Assembly: GCF_008369935.1 (NCBI RefSeq)
Contig: NZ_VTUZ01000066.1
Span: 1-40,370 of the forward strand
Source: Paraburkholderia panacisoli
Lineage (GTDB): Bacteria; Pseudomonadota; Gammaproteobacteria; Burkholderiales; Burkholderiaceae
DNA length: 40,370 nucleotides
Reading direction: 5' to 3'
Part shown: positions 16,504 to 23,960 of the stretch, one piece after another
Layout: the number at the start of each line of letters is the position of its first letter
Position numbering within the stretch: the stretch's first letter is position 1
Program-made: the position numbers and the translations under genes
Notes under the pieces: generated by a model
The model's database searches: none
The model's input: the letters and a program-made list of their open reading frames with translations, nothing else
What the model was told of the DNA's origin: nothing

Positions 16504-17430
16504 ATGGCAAAGGTAGCAATTGTTGGATGCGGAGCGATGGGCTCCGTCTACGCTGGATTGATGGTCAGCGCCGGTCACGAAGTGCATGCCGTGTGTCTGT
16601 GGCCTGATCACGTCGCTGCGATGCAGGAAAAGGGGCTGCGGGTTGAAGGCGCCAGCGGCGATCGCACGGTTCCGATCCACGCCAGCACCACCACGGACGG
16701 CATCGGCGTCTGCGATCTCGTGATCATCGCCACAAAGGCATTCGACATCGAAGCAGCGTCGCGTGCGTCGGAGCAGCTAGTTGGGCCGAAGACGGTCGTG
16801 CAGACGATCCAGAACGGTCTGGGCTCTGCGGAAAAGGCTGCAGCGATCCTCGGCGAGAACCGGGTTGCCGTGGGCGTTGTCGGTGGATTCGGCGCTTCAA
16901 TCCGTGCTCCGGGCCACGCGCATCACAACGGCATGGAAATGATCCGCTTCGGCGCGTACCAGGGACTGCCGCGCGAGGAACTCGAAGCATCCGCTGAAAT
17001 CTGGCGCTCCTCCGGCTTCAAGGTTGCAATCTTCGACGACCTCGATCAGATGGTGTGGGAGAAGCTGATCATGAACGTCGCCTTCTCCGGGACAACCTGC
17101 GCAACGGGCATGACCATCGGTGAAGTGATGGCAAATCCCAGCGCGTGGAGCGTCGCGAAGGGAGCCGCTGAAGAAGCAATCGCTGTGGCAAAGGCTGCAG
17201 GCATCCGTCTGGATGTGGGTGATCCCATCGAGCATATCCGCAAGCTCGGCAGCAAGATCCCGAACGCGCGTCCCTCCATGCTGCTCGACTACAACCTCCG
17301 TCGCCGTGGTGAAGTCGAAGCCATCAACGGTTCGATCTCACGCGAAGGGCGCAAATACGGCGTGTCCACGCCTGTGAACGATACCGTGGTGGCCATCATC
17401 AAGGCGCGGGAAGCGGGCTTCACTGAATGA
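16504..17430 (+). CDS. 2-dehydropantoate 2-reductase-like oxidoreductase (ApbA/PanE family)
   Basis: A 308-aa NAD(P)H-dependent ketoacid reductase-like protein. The Rossmann motif is VAIVGCGAMGSVYAGL, followed by TIQNGLGS, a VWEKLIMNVAFSGTTCATG segment with the catalytic Lys of the family, and an RPSMLLDYNLRRRGEVEAING block carrying the conserved Ser/Asp and Glu. Length is normal. It starts 13 bp after the dehydrogenase stop with its own GGAG. In this context it more likely reduces a 2-keto acid of the pathway than makes pantoate. Confidence 0.88.
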   Translation: MAKVAIVGCGAMGSVYAGLMVSAGHEVHAVCLWPDHVAAMQEKGLRVEGASGDRTVPIHASTTTDGIGVCDLVIIATKAFDIEAASRASEQLVGPKTVVQTIQNGLGSAEKAAAILGENRVAVGVVGGFGASIRAPGHAHHNGMEMIRFGAYQGLPREELEASAEIWRSSGFKVAIFDDLDQMVWEKLIMNVAFSGTTCATGMTIGEVMANPSAWSVAKGAAEEAIAVAKAAGIRLDVGDPIEHIRKLGSKIPNARPSMLLDYNLRRRGEVEAINGSISREGRKYGVSTPVNDTVVAIIKAREAGFTE

Positions 17431-17492
17431 TGAAGTCCGGCCCGGCCCCAAGACGGGCGGATAACGGCCAAGTGCAACTGAACTGAGAGACG

Positions 17493-17519
17493 TGGGCATG
17501 TGACTCTGTCGCATGCCCA
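17493..17519 (+). terminator. Hairpin between the reductase-like gene and the ACS transporter
   Basis: TGGGCATG and CATGCCCA are perfect 8-bp arms around an 11-nt loop, 62 bp after the reductase stop codon. No T-run. It may separate the two halves of the cluster. Confidence 0.4.
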
Positions 17520-17566
17520 TAGCCGTACACCCGAAAACCGACAATAAGAGATCAATGGAGACAATC

Positions 17567-17587
17567 ATGAGCCGCAAATCGCCCTAG
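17567..17587 (+). pseudogene. Six-codon frame with a full ribosome site, possible gene remnant
   Basis: ATGGAGACAATC is followed by ATG and the frame MSRKSP ending in TAG. The GGAGACAA site and the ATGAGC start match those of the 15411 gene. It lies in the 17431-17739 gap, which otherwise has no gene. It could be a scar of a lost gene (deletion or nonsense) or a short leader peptide; the sequence does not decide. The frame after the TAG ends again within seven codons. Confidence 0.25.
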
Positions 17588-17739
17588 CAAATCCGCGTCA
17601 TGTCCTGAAGGGACGCCCGCTGGCGTCGCCGACTGACGTCAACCAATACTTACCGGGATCACCCGGACCAATCGTCACGGACGCCGCGCGCAATAGCGCG
17701 TGCGGTATCTACCCTTTACTGAGACATAAGGGGAAGCAC

Positions 17740-19056
17740 ATGCTTATCAATAAGGCATTGGAAGGAGGCGCAAATTTGCGCGATGCCGAGTCGGCGCTCA
17801 TGCTGAAGGTCAAGCTTCGCGTGATCCCGCTGATCATCGTCTGCTATCTATTCGCGTGGTTCGACCGGATTAATATCAGCTTCGCAAAGTTTCATCTGCA
17901 AAAAGAGCTTGCGCTGAGCGATACCGCATATGGTATCGGTGCAGCGCTTTTCGTCGTTGGTTATGTCGCCTGCGAAGTTCCGAGCAATCTGTTTCTCTAT
18001 AAAGTCGGGCCGAGAAAGTGGATTGCACGGATCATGGTCTCATGGGGCCTCGCCACGGCGTGCATGGTGTTCGTCCGTTCAGAGACGACGTTCTACATTG
18101 CGCGTTTCATCACCGGTGCGATGGAAGCGGGTTTCGCCCCGGGCGTGTTGTACTACCTGTCGACGTGGTTTCCTGCGAAACACCGGGGGCGTGTGACTGG
18201 GCTTCTCTTTCTCGCACTCGCGGCGTCAGGCGTTCTCGGTGCACCACTGTCGGGATTTATCCTCGGCCATTTTGACGGTGTTGCAGGAATACCCGCATGG
18301 CATTGGATTTTCCTGATTGGCGGGTTGCCTTGCGTTCTGCTTGGCATCGTTGTGCTGTTCCGCTTCGATGACCACGTCGAAGACGCGACCTGGCTGACCG
18401 CTGAAGAGAAGACTCTCTTGCGCTCGAAGCTGGATGCCGATGCGAAAAAGGTCGTGAGCCATTCATTTCTCGGAGCCTTGAAGTCGCCGGCGTTCCTGAT
18501 ACTGGCGCTCGCGTACTTCCTCGTGCAGATTGCCTCGTATGGGATGAACTTCTGGATGCCGCAACTTTTGCGCACTTCCGGTGTGCATGACGCGACCACA
18601 ATCGGCATGCTGACGGCGCTTCCGTATCTGTTCGGTGGCATCGCCATGCTGGTCATGGGCAGGCTGGGAGATCGTACCGGCAACCGCCGCATGACGTTTG
18701 CGGGCTGCATGCTGCTGACCGCGATCGGATTCCTCGGAGCAGGCATCTTCGATCACAACACTGTGGCGCTGACAATCGCCTTGATTGTTCTCGGTGTGGG
18801 GATGCTGACCACGATCCCCGCATTCTGGACGCTGCCGCCCAAGGTCGTCACCGGCGTGGGCGCGGCAGGTGGTATCGCGCTTATTAACTCGATCGGTCAG
18901 TTGGGCGGCATTGTCAGTCCGGTCATGGTTGGACGAATCAGCGATCTGACCGGCAGCACCACCCCCGCTCTTTATGCGATCGTCGGACTGAGCTTGGTTT
19001 GCGTAGCAATTGCTGTCTGGGCGTTTCCTGCAGAGCTTCGTTCAAAGGACGTTTAA
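17740..19056 (+). CDS. ACS-family MFS transporter (anion:cation symporter type)
   Basis: A 438-aa inner-membrane permease, about 12 helices. Helix 1 reads RVIPLIIVCYLFAWFDRINIS, split here by the typical basic residue before it, with FAKFHLQKELALSDTAYGIG following, a strong ACS/phthalate-permease signature. GFAPGVLYYLSTWFPAKHRG carries the motif between helices 4 and 5. The family takes up carboxylates such as phthalate, galactonate, tartrate and 4-hydroxyphenylacetate. AAGGGGAAG precedes the ATG. The hydratase-like gene starts about 10 bp after its stop, so the pair is co-transcribed. Confidence 0.9.
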   Translation: MLINKALEGGANLRDAESALMLKVKLRVIPLIIVCYLFAWFDRINISFAKFHLQKELALSDTAYGIGAALFVVGYVACEVPSNLFLYKVGPRKWIARIMVSWGLATACMVFVRSETTFYIARFITGAMEAGFAPGVLYYLSTWFPAKHRGRVTGLLFLALAASGVLGAPLSGFILGHFDGVAGIPAWHWIFLIGGLPCVLLGIVVLFRFDDHVEDATWLTAEEKTLLRSKLDADAKKVVSHSFLGALKSPAFLILALAYFLVQIASYGMNFWMPQLLRTSGVHDATTIGMLTALPYLFGGIAMLVMGRLGDRTGNRRMTFAGCMLLTAIGFLGAGIFDHNTVALTIALIVLGVGMLTTIPAFWTLPPKVVTGVGAAGGIALINSIGQLGGIVSPVMVGRISDLTGSTTPALYAIVGLSLVCVAIAVWAFPAELRSKDV

Positions 19057-19066
19057 AGTGAAATCC

Positions 19067-19933
19067 ATGTCATATGACCCGACCGCGGCGGCAACACATC
19101 TGGAGTGGGCGTCGCGTACGGGGCTGAGGATCGGTGATCTACCACCGGGCGCGCGTCCGGGTTCGCTCGAAGAAGGCTACGCGGCACAAGCGATCTTCGT
19201 CAAGCAAATGAACGAACCGGTCGTCGGATGGAAGATAGCTGGAGCATCTCCACGGGGCTTGCGCGGCGACCTGCCTACGGCGCCTGCGCACGGTTGCTTG
19301 ACCCCGTCACGAGTTATAGCGTCTGGGGGCTTGCTGAAGTTTCCGTCGAACGCCAAAGCGACATTGGAGACCGAAGTTGCATTTCGCTTCAGTCGCTCAG
19401 TTTCGCCGGCAGAGGAAGCGTTCGAAGTATCTTCAATGATCGATCACGCGTTTATAGCCATCGAAGTCGTATGCTCTCGATTTATCGACAGGAAAGCTGT
19501 CGGTCAGCCTAGCTTTATTGCAGACAACCTAGGGTTTCATGCGCTGATTTGTGGTGAGCGCGTCGACCCCTTTGACCCGCGCAAGTTTGAGGGGGACGCC
19601 GGTGTCTGGCAAAACGGCGAGCGGATCGCGATTTCACTCTCAGGCGATGACAGGACTCGTCCGTTTGATTCGCTCAAGTTCCTCTGGGGGGAGCTAGCGC
19701 GGCAACGGAAGACGATTCTTGAAGGGGCTATCGTTACCACCGGCACTTTGTCTGCCCCCGTTGATGTCGAGACCAATGGAAGCTTTCGCGCACAAATCTC
19801 AGGCGCGAAGGTAGACGTCACTTTTCTGCGTTCGGATGAAGGCGAGGTGCACTCGGAAACTGTTCAATCTACGTGTGCGTCCACATCTGACTGGATGGAT
19901 ACGGGCACGCCATTCAAGCAAGCGGAATATTAG
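19067..19933 (+). CDS. 2-keto-4-pentenoate hydratase-like protein (FAH superfamily)
   Basis: A 288-aa protein of the MhpD/DmpE/DmpH hydratase-decarboxylase family, which adds water to 2-hydroxypentadienoates or related enol acids. GYAAQAIFVKQM, VVGWKIAGAS, LETEVAFRF with the metal-binding Glu pair, FIAIEVVCSRF and ADNLGFHALICG align with the fold. The catalytic part ends near VDVTFL; the last 34 residues (RSDEGEVHSETV onwards) are an unusual hydrophilic tail. ATG 19067 and GTG 19058 are both possible. It closes the operon, and its product class (a 2-keto acid) fits the reductase-like and decarboxylating enzymes upstream. Confidence 0.82.
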   Translation: MSYDPTAAATHLEWASRTGLRIGDLPPGARPGSLEEGYAAQAIFVKQMNEPVVGWKIAGASPRGLRGDLPTAPAHGCLTPSRVIASGGLLKFPSNAKATLETEVAFRFSRSVSPAEEAFEVSSMIDHAFIAIEVVCSRFIDRKAVGQPSFIADNLGFHALICGERVDPFDPRKFEGDAGVWQNGERIAISLSGDDRTRPFDSLKFLWGELARQRKTILEGAIVTTGTLSAPVDVETNGSFRAQISGAKVDVTFLRSDEGEVHSETVQSTCASTSDWMDTGTPFKQAEY

Positions 19934-20057
19934 TGCGCATTTGTATTCGTCCGAGGCACACACCTTATATGGACCAAATATAACTCGACGCCGCGCCTGG
20001 GTCTCATCTACGTCCAGAAGCGGTCATAGCCGACCCGCTCGTGCGAGTGTCCGCAAT

Positions 20058-20170
20058 GGGTCGAAAGTACGCATTCGTCAAAAGTCGATAACAACCGTTC
20101 GCCGTGGTCGTTGACGAATGGCCGGTCTCGAGCATCTTGCGGGCATATCTGCGCAGATGGGCGAACGACC
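20058..20170 (-). repeat. Dispersed intergenic repeat, copy B part 1
   Basis: The reverse complement matches 9791-9902 at about 85% by hand alignment with one 1-bp indel. Conserved ends are GGGTCGAAAGTACGCATTCG on this strand and the GGGCGAACGACC block at the other end. Confidence 0.75.
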
Positions 20171-20277
20171 GCTAAGGCCGACGACGTGACATACATCATC
20201 GGTGGTCGAAGGGCCGTTGACGGAGCAAAGCTGACGCCTGAACGTCCAGCCCCGCAACGCATGTGAACAGCGGGTCG

Positions 20278-20373
20278 TGGCCGGTAGTACGCGTTCATCC
20301 ACCTCGCCGGAAAGCTGACGTTGAAGACCACAACGTCACCTCTGTCGAACGCCCAAGGAACTGGTGCTTTCGG
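20278..20373 (+). repeat. Dispersed intergenic repeat, copy B part 2
   Basis: Starts with the TGGCCGGTAGTACGCGTTC block shared with 14117-14135 and ends with a 53-bp block about 83% identical to 200-254. Confidence 0.6.
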
Positions 20374-20595
20374 ATGCCTTCGGCCATTCATCCTCGCGAA
20401 TACATATATTCAATCCGCTTGTCATTGAGCCCACCCGTTTGCACGCGATCCGACACCGGGCCAATATCGAGCAGAGCATGGTCTTCATTCAGCCATGCAA
20501 GTGCTTTCCCCGGCAAAGGCGTCGCCTTTGAGAACATAACATTCGTGTTCTCAAGGCGCGCCAGTGAAGTCAAAGGTGGCGGTTGGACTCAAACA

Positions 20596-20949
20596 TTAAT
20601 GTCCTTCTTCTTCCACTGTCAAATTGTTCTTGACCGACGTAACTCCAGGAACACTCTCAGCAACTTTCCCTGCGAGATCTATCTGCGCCTGATCTGGAAC
20701 CACTCCTACAAGCGTAATCTTGCCGCTACGAGCGATGGCGTGAAGATCAGTCGTCACCAAGCCCTTTTGCTTGTACAACGCCGTCTGAACTCGCTTCCCC
20801 AACTCCCTATTTACTGCTCTAATCGACGAACGAGAGGGAGCTGTTGCTGAAGCTGCCGCAGTCGTCTCTTGTGCATTAACAACGGGCACGATCGCAACAA
20901 TGGCGCTGACGGCGATCGCTGCGGCAACGTAGGTCTTCATGGATTTCAT
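20596..20949 (-). CDS. Small periplasmic BON-domain protein
   Basis: A 117-aa exported protein. The first 26 residues are a signal peptide (MKSMKTYVAAAIAVSAIVAI then VVNAQ). The rest is one BON domain: a helix with GKRVQTALYKQKG, ITLVGVVPDQAQIDLAGKVAESV with the conserved Gly, then GVTSVKNNLTVE. BON domains bind phospholipid or outer-membrane surfaces in proteins such as OsmY, Kbp and DolP. Single-domain secreted forms are common in Burkholderiaceae and often stress-induced; function here is unknown. GGAGAAGAG precedes the first ATG. It is isolated, with repeat-rich gaps on both sides. Confidence 0.85.
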   Translation of the reverse strand: MKSMKTYVAAAIAVSAIVAIVPVVNAQETTAAASATAPSRSSIRAVNRELGKRVQTALYKQKGLVTTDLHAIARSGKITLVGVVPDQAQIDLAGKVAESVPGVTSVKNNLTVEEEGH

Positions 20950-21250
20950 CTCTTCTCCTTCAGGTGGGTAGCAAAACTGGGCGGGGGAGACTCAAAAAGA
21001 TCGCAGGTCAATCAAAGTGCGGCGAAAAATGAGCACCCTGACGTTTGATGACCAGCGGCCACGACGTTCGGCAATCGAATTGTAGACTTTTTCTCGTCGG
21101 ATGCGCACGGTCAAGCGCGTCTAGAACCGCTGGAGAGTCCTTTCCGCCGGAGCTTCGACTAGTGGGTCAGGGCCAACCCTTTGTGTGAATGACGGCAAGG
21201 GAACCCGATGACTCCTCATTCGGCGTGAAATCCAACCGCCGTTAGCAATC

Positions 21251-21311
21251 CGGCACATTGCTGACGTCGAACCTAGCCCACCCCAATGACGGCTCAGGCC
21301 GAACTTCAGCC
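21251..21311 (+). repeat. Dispersed intergenic repeat, copy E (mosaic)
   Basis: CATTGCTGACGT at 21256-21267 matches 9694-9705, and TGACGGCTCAGGCCGAACTT at 21285-21304 is the near-perfect reverse complement of 9776-9795. In copy A the two blocks are about 70 bp apart and in the other relative orientation, so this copy is rearranged. It ends at the recombinase stop codon. The rest of 20950-21318 shows no gene. Confidence 0.5.
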
Positions 21312-21318
21312 GTCAGGA

Positions 21319-22497
21319 CTACCAGTCAATGCGGTGCTTTTCATCGGTTTCACGATGACGACGATCGTCGTCCACGTGAAGATACTGACTGGTTGTCGTA
21401 AGCGAGGCGTGCCCGAGGTTGTCACGCACGAGCCGCAAGTCGACCTGCTGGTCCGCCATATGCGAGCCTGCACTGTGCCGCAGCCAATGCGCTGACGCTT
21501 GTTCGAGTTGATCGGCGCGTGACGCATGTGCTTCGCCACGGGCCCGCAGTGCGTCGGACGCGCCGTTGAAAACCTGTTTGACGATGCGATGCAACGCAGC
21601 GCGCGTCAGTGGTTTGAGCGACTGGCCGATCGGCAGTACGAGGGGCGTGTCTTCGTCCGAAGACGGTAGGGCAGGCAGTCCACGTTCGCGGCGGTACGCG
21701 CCGAGTTCCGCCATCATTTCTGAAGTGGCCGGCACCAGCCGTTCCTTGCCGCCTTTGCCAAGTACTTCGAGCCACCAGCGATCCTCGCCGTTCGCGTCGC
21801 GCCGGCTGAAAAACCGTCCCATCGTATTTTCGCCCACTTCCGTAATGCGCAGGCCACCCAGATAGAGCAGGGTGAACAGCCACCGCACGCGGGTGTAGTG
21901 TTCACGCTCTCGGTCCGTCGCTTTCGGCATGGCGTGAATCCAGGTTTTTACTTCGAGCCAGAGTTCAGGCGACAGATAGCGGGTGATACGCGGCTTCGCA
22001 CGCCGCGCGCGCTGGCGCGAAAGCGACAGGGGATTGCCGGCCAGATAGCCGGCCTGCACCAGCCACGCGAACATCACGTTGAGAATCACCATCGCCTGGC
22101 GCTGGCTGGTGGCGGAGAGCGGACCATGGAACGGCCGCCAGCGGGGATCGCTGCGCGGGTGCTTGCGGCCGCCACTGGCCGTCCAGTGCGCGCTGGGCTG
22201 CGGGTCGGCGAGGAAGTGCTGATAGACCAGCAGGTCTTCGTGGGTCAGCGAGGACAGTGGCTTGCCCATCTGGAGGACGGACCAGAGCAGCAGGCGTTCG
22301 GCTTCCTTGCGGTAGTTGTCGAAGGTCGTTTTCGTATCGACAAACCGCGCGAGCCATGCACGGATCGCGTCAAGATCATTGTGGGCGGCGATCTGCGCAA
22401 TGCCATTCTTCGCGCGATTTTTGCCCTTGCTGCCATCCAGGTCGGGCGGGATGATGAGCGCATCGATGGGTTGCGGAGCAAGCAGCAGGGCGGTCAT
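21319..22497 (-). CDS. Tyrosine recombinase, TnpS-like
   Basis: A 392-aa site-specific recombinase. The N-terminal core-binding SAM-like domain covers roughly residues 40-165; the catalytic domain has R217 (in GGLRITE), K248/K251 (LGKGGKER), H337 and R340 (HWLRH), H363 (LGHASL) and the nucleophile Y372 (SQYLHV), so all expected residues are present. It is divergently transcribed from a KfrA_N/coiled-coil gene across a short AT-rich gap, the layout of tnpS and tnpT in Tn4651-type transposons, where the pair resolves cointegrates. No Tn3-type transposase lies nearby. Alternatives are a genomic-island integrase or a stand-alone resolution cassette; no adjacent tRNA or obvious direct repeats favour the island model. 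It is intact and probably active. Confidence 0.9.
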   Translation of the reverse strand: MTALLLAPQPIDALIIPPDLDGSKGKNRAKNGIAQIAAHNDLDAIRAWLARFVDTKTTFDNYRKEAERLLLWSVLQMGKPLSSLTHEDLLVYQHFLADPQPSAHWTASGGRKHPRSDPRWRPFHGPLSATSQRQAMVILNVMFAWLVQAGYLAGNPLSLSRQRARRAKPRITRYLSPELWLEVKTWIHAMPKATDREREHYTRVRWLFTLLYLGGLRITEVGENTMGRFFSRRDANGEDRWWLEVLGKGGKERLVPATSEMMAELGAYRRERGLPALPSSDEDTPLVLPIGQSLKPLTRAALHRIVKQVFNGASDALRARGEAHASRADQLEQASAHWLRHSAGSHMADQQVDLRLVRDNLGHASLTTTSQYLHVDDDRRHRETDEKHRIDW

Positions 22498-22549
22498 GGG
22501 TAATCCGGGAGGATGGAAGTGTCGCGCGTTCGCAGCGCCAGCACAGGAT

Positions 22550-22579
22550 TCAATATCAACATTATAGCCGTAATGTCAA
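22550..22579 (-). promoter_or_regulatory. Candidate promoter of the tyrosine recombinase
   Basis: On the minus strand a consensus TTGACA (22574-22579) is followed 18 bp later by TATTGA (22550-22555). A perfect TATAAT (22561-22566) overlaps but lacks a good -35 box. The 6-6-6 palindrome at 22559-22576 lies within this promoter, so protein binding there would affect transcription. Confidence 0.45.
22559..22576. repeat. Recombinase-core-like palindrome
   Basis: ACATTA and TAATGT are perfect arms around a 6-bp spacer (TAGCCG). Tyrosine recombinase core sites consist of inverted arms around a 6-8 bp crossover region, so this is a candidate core site in the divergent gap. The arms are short (6 bp perfect), so chance is possible in AT-rich DNA. 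Confidence 0.4.
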
Positions 22580-22608
22580 AATCTCAGCTAAAGCTCATTA
22601 TAAATTAG

Positions 22609-22643
22609 TCGGTTTACGTTATATTATTTATTGGAATAACCGA
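22609..22643. repeat. Inverted repeat before the KfrA-like gene
   Basis: TCGGTT and AACCGA flank a 23-bp AT-rich spacer ending 12 bp before the KfrA-like start. It could be an operator for the KfrA-like protein, since KfrA represses its own gene on plasmids, or an accessory recombination site. Short arms make it tentative. Confidence 0.3.
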
Positions 22644-22654
22644 GACCGATCCCG

Positions 22655-23710
22655 ATGTCCGACGCATTTCCTGATGAAACCCGCCTGGCAGCAGAAATCG
22701 AGCGCCTGAAGGCCGAATTCCCGAAGACGCGCGAGCTCTATCGCGAGGCCTGCGCGCTGCTGTTCTTCCGCTTCGGCATCACGCCAACCGCCAACCGGCT
22801 GTACCAGCTGGTGAAGCGGGGGAGCATGAGCACGCCCACCCAGGTGCTGGGGGAGTTCTGGACCGAACTGCGCGAAAAGAGCCGGGTGCGCATCGAGCAT
22901 CCTGATCTACCGGCCGATCTCGGCGCGGCCGCTGGCGAACTGGTCGCCACCCTCTGGACACGCGCGAGCGCATCAGCCGGGACCGCGCTCGACGCGCTGC
23001 GCGACGAGGTCGAGGCGCAGCGCGCGGAGGCGCAGCAGGCGGTCGCCGCCGCCCGCGACGAACTGGCTCGCGTCGAGACGGCGCTCGAGCAGCGCACCGC
23101 CGCGCTGCTGGCCGCGCAGGTCGAGGTGCGGAATCTGGACAAGGCGCAGACTGAAGGCCACGCGCAGCGACAGGCGCTGGAGGCGGAACTCGGGCGGAGG
23201 AGCACGGCGCTGGCGGCGCGCGATCGCGAGATCGTGGCAGTGAGAGAAGGCTTCTCGCGGGATCTGGAGAAGCTGCGGGAAGCGGCCGAACGCGCGGAGG
23301 AACGACTGCGTGCGGCGGAGAAACGGGCGCTGCTCGAGATCGACCGCGAGCGCGGCGCCGTCGCGAAGCTGCAGAAGGAACTGGAAGAAGCCACGCGTCG
23401 TGCGGACCGGAAGGACGCCGACCATCGCCGTTCATTGGAAACCATGCAGGCGCAACTGGGTGACGCCCGCCATCAGATGGGCGTGCTGCAGGGACGGCTC
23501 GATGCCGTCCAGGCCACGAACGCGACGCTGCAAGAACAACTGGCGGCACGGCGCGAGGCCGATGCCCACGAAATACGACCCGTTCGCGCGAAAGCCGCCA
23601 CGGCACGCACAACCGCGACCCGTCCGGCACGGACACCGGGCCCGCCGCGCAAGGCGCCGGCCGTCTCCATGCCATCCGGCAAGACGGCGGCACGCCGCAA
23701 GCGGGGGTAG
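22655..23710 (+). CDS. KfrA_N-domain DNA-binding coiled-coil protein, TnpT-like
   Basis: A 351-aa protein with three parts: a KfrA_N-type DNA-binding domain (about residues 8-110, with FPKTRELYREACALLFF, ITPTANRLYQLVKRGSMST and VLGEFWTELREKSRV), a long charged Ala/Glu/Arg coiled coil (about 110-305), and a basic Pro/Ala/Lys tail ending KTAARRKRG. KfrA proteins are plasmid DNA-binding proteins with alpha-helical tails; TnpT of Tn4651 is a similar coiled-coil partner of the TnpS recombinase. Its divergent pairing with the recombinase supports an accessory recombination role. The next gene starts 5 bp after the stop, indicating an operon of three. A plasmid-partition-type KfrA is a less likely alternative because no replication or partition genes are near. 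Confidence 0.85.
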   Translation: MSDAFPDETRLAAEIERLKAEFPKTRELYREACALLFFRFGITPTANRLYQLVKRGSMSTPTQVLGEFWTELREKSRVRIEHPDLPADLGAAAGELVATLWTRASASAGTALDALRDEVEAQRAEAQQAVAAARDELARVETALEQRTAALLAAQVEVRNLDKAQTEGHAQRQALEAELGRRSTALAARDREIVAVREGFSRDLEKLREAAERAEERLRAAEKRALLEIDRERGAVAKLQKELEEATRRADRKDADHRRSLETMQAQLGDARHQMGVLQGRLDAVQATNATLQEQLAARREADAHEIRPVRAKAATARTTATRPARTPGPPRKAPAVSMPSGKTAARRKRG

Positions 23711-23715
23711 TCAGC

Positions 23716-23955
23716 ATGGCAGGCAGCCGCCGCCCGCCGAAAGAGGGGAAAGGACGAACCAGGCGGACCCGTCGTCAGGCCCCAGCCTGCCCGCCGATCG
23801 GCGCGCTGATGCGCTACGGCGAGCGCACGGTGCGCGTGATCGCCGAAGCGAGCGGCCAGCGCGTGATCATCGAGTCAGTCGACGACGACGGTCGCACCTT
23901 CCGTAGCACGGTGAAGTGGGCTAATCTGGCCCGTCCTGAAAGGCAACTTTTCTGA
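23716..23955 (+). CDS. Small basic protein of unknown function, third gene of the recombinase module
   Basis: Seventy-nine residues. The first 25 are strongly basic (RRPPKEGKGRTRRTRRQ), then a compact part predicted by eye as beta-rich: IGALMRYGERTVRVIAEASG, VIIESVDDDGRTFRSTVKW. The alternating hydrophobics and the DDDG turn look like a small SH3-like or KOW-like barrel, which could bind nucleic acid together with the basic arm. I do not recognise a family. It lies 5 bp after the KfrA-like gene and 5 bp before the next gene, so co-expression is very likely. Confidence 0.7.
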   Translation: MAGSRRPPKEGKGRTRRTRRQAPACPPIGALMRYGERTVRVIAEASGQRVIIESVDDDGRTFRSTVKWANLARPERQLF

Positions 23956-23960
23956 GCGCG

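Larger units (their letters stand above)
19934..20595. other. Non-coding gap with repeat-family sequence
   Basis: The 660-bp interval between the hydratase-like gene and the BON gene has no convincing coding frame. It contains repeat copy B (20058-20170) and the block at 20278-20373, which together suggest a longer mosaic repeat. Confidence 0.6.

Noticed and set aside
22738..23717. Three large minus-strand frames opposite the KfrA-like gene
   Set aside because: Ser/Arg/Ala- or Pro-rich shadows of a repetitive coiled-coil gene.
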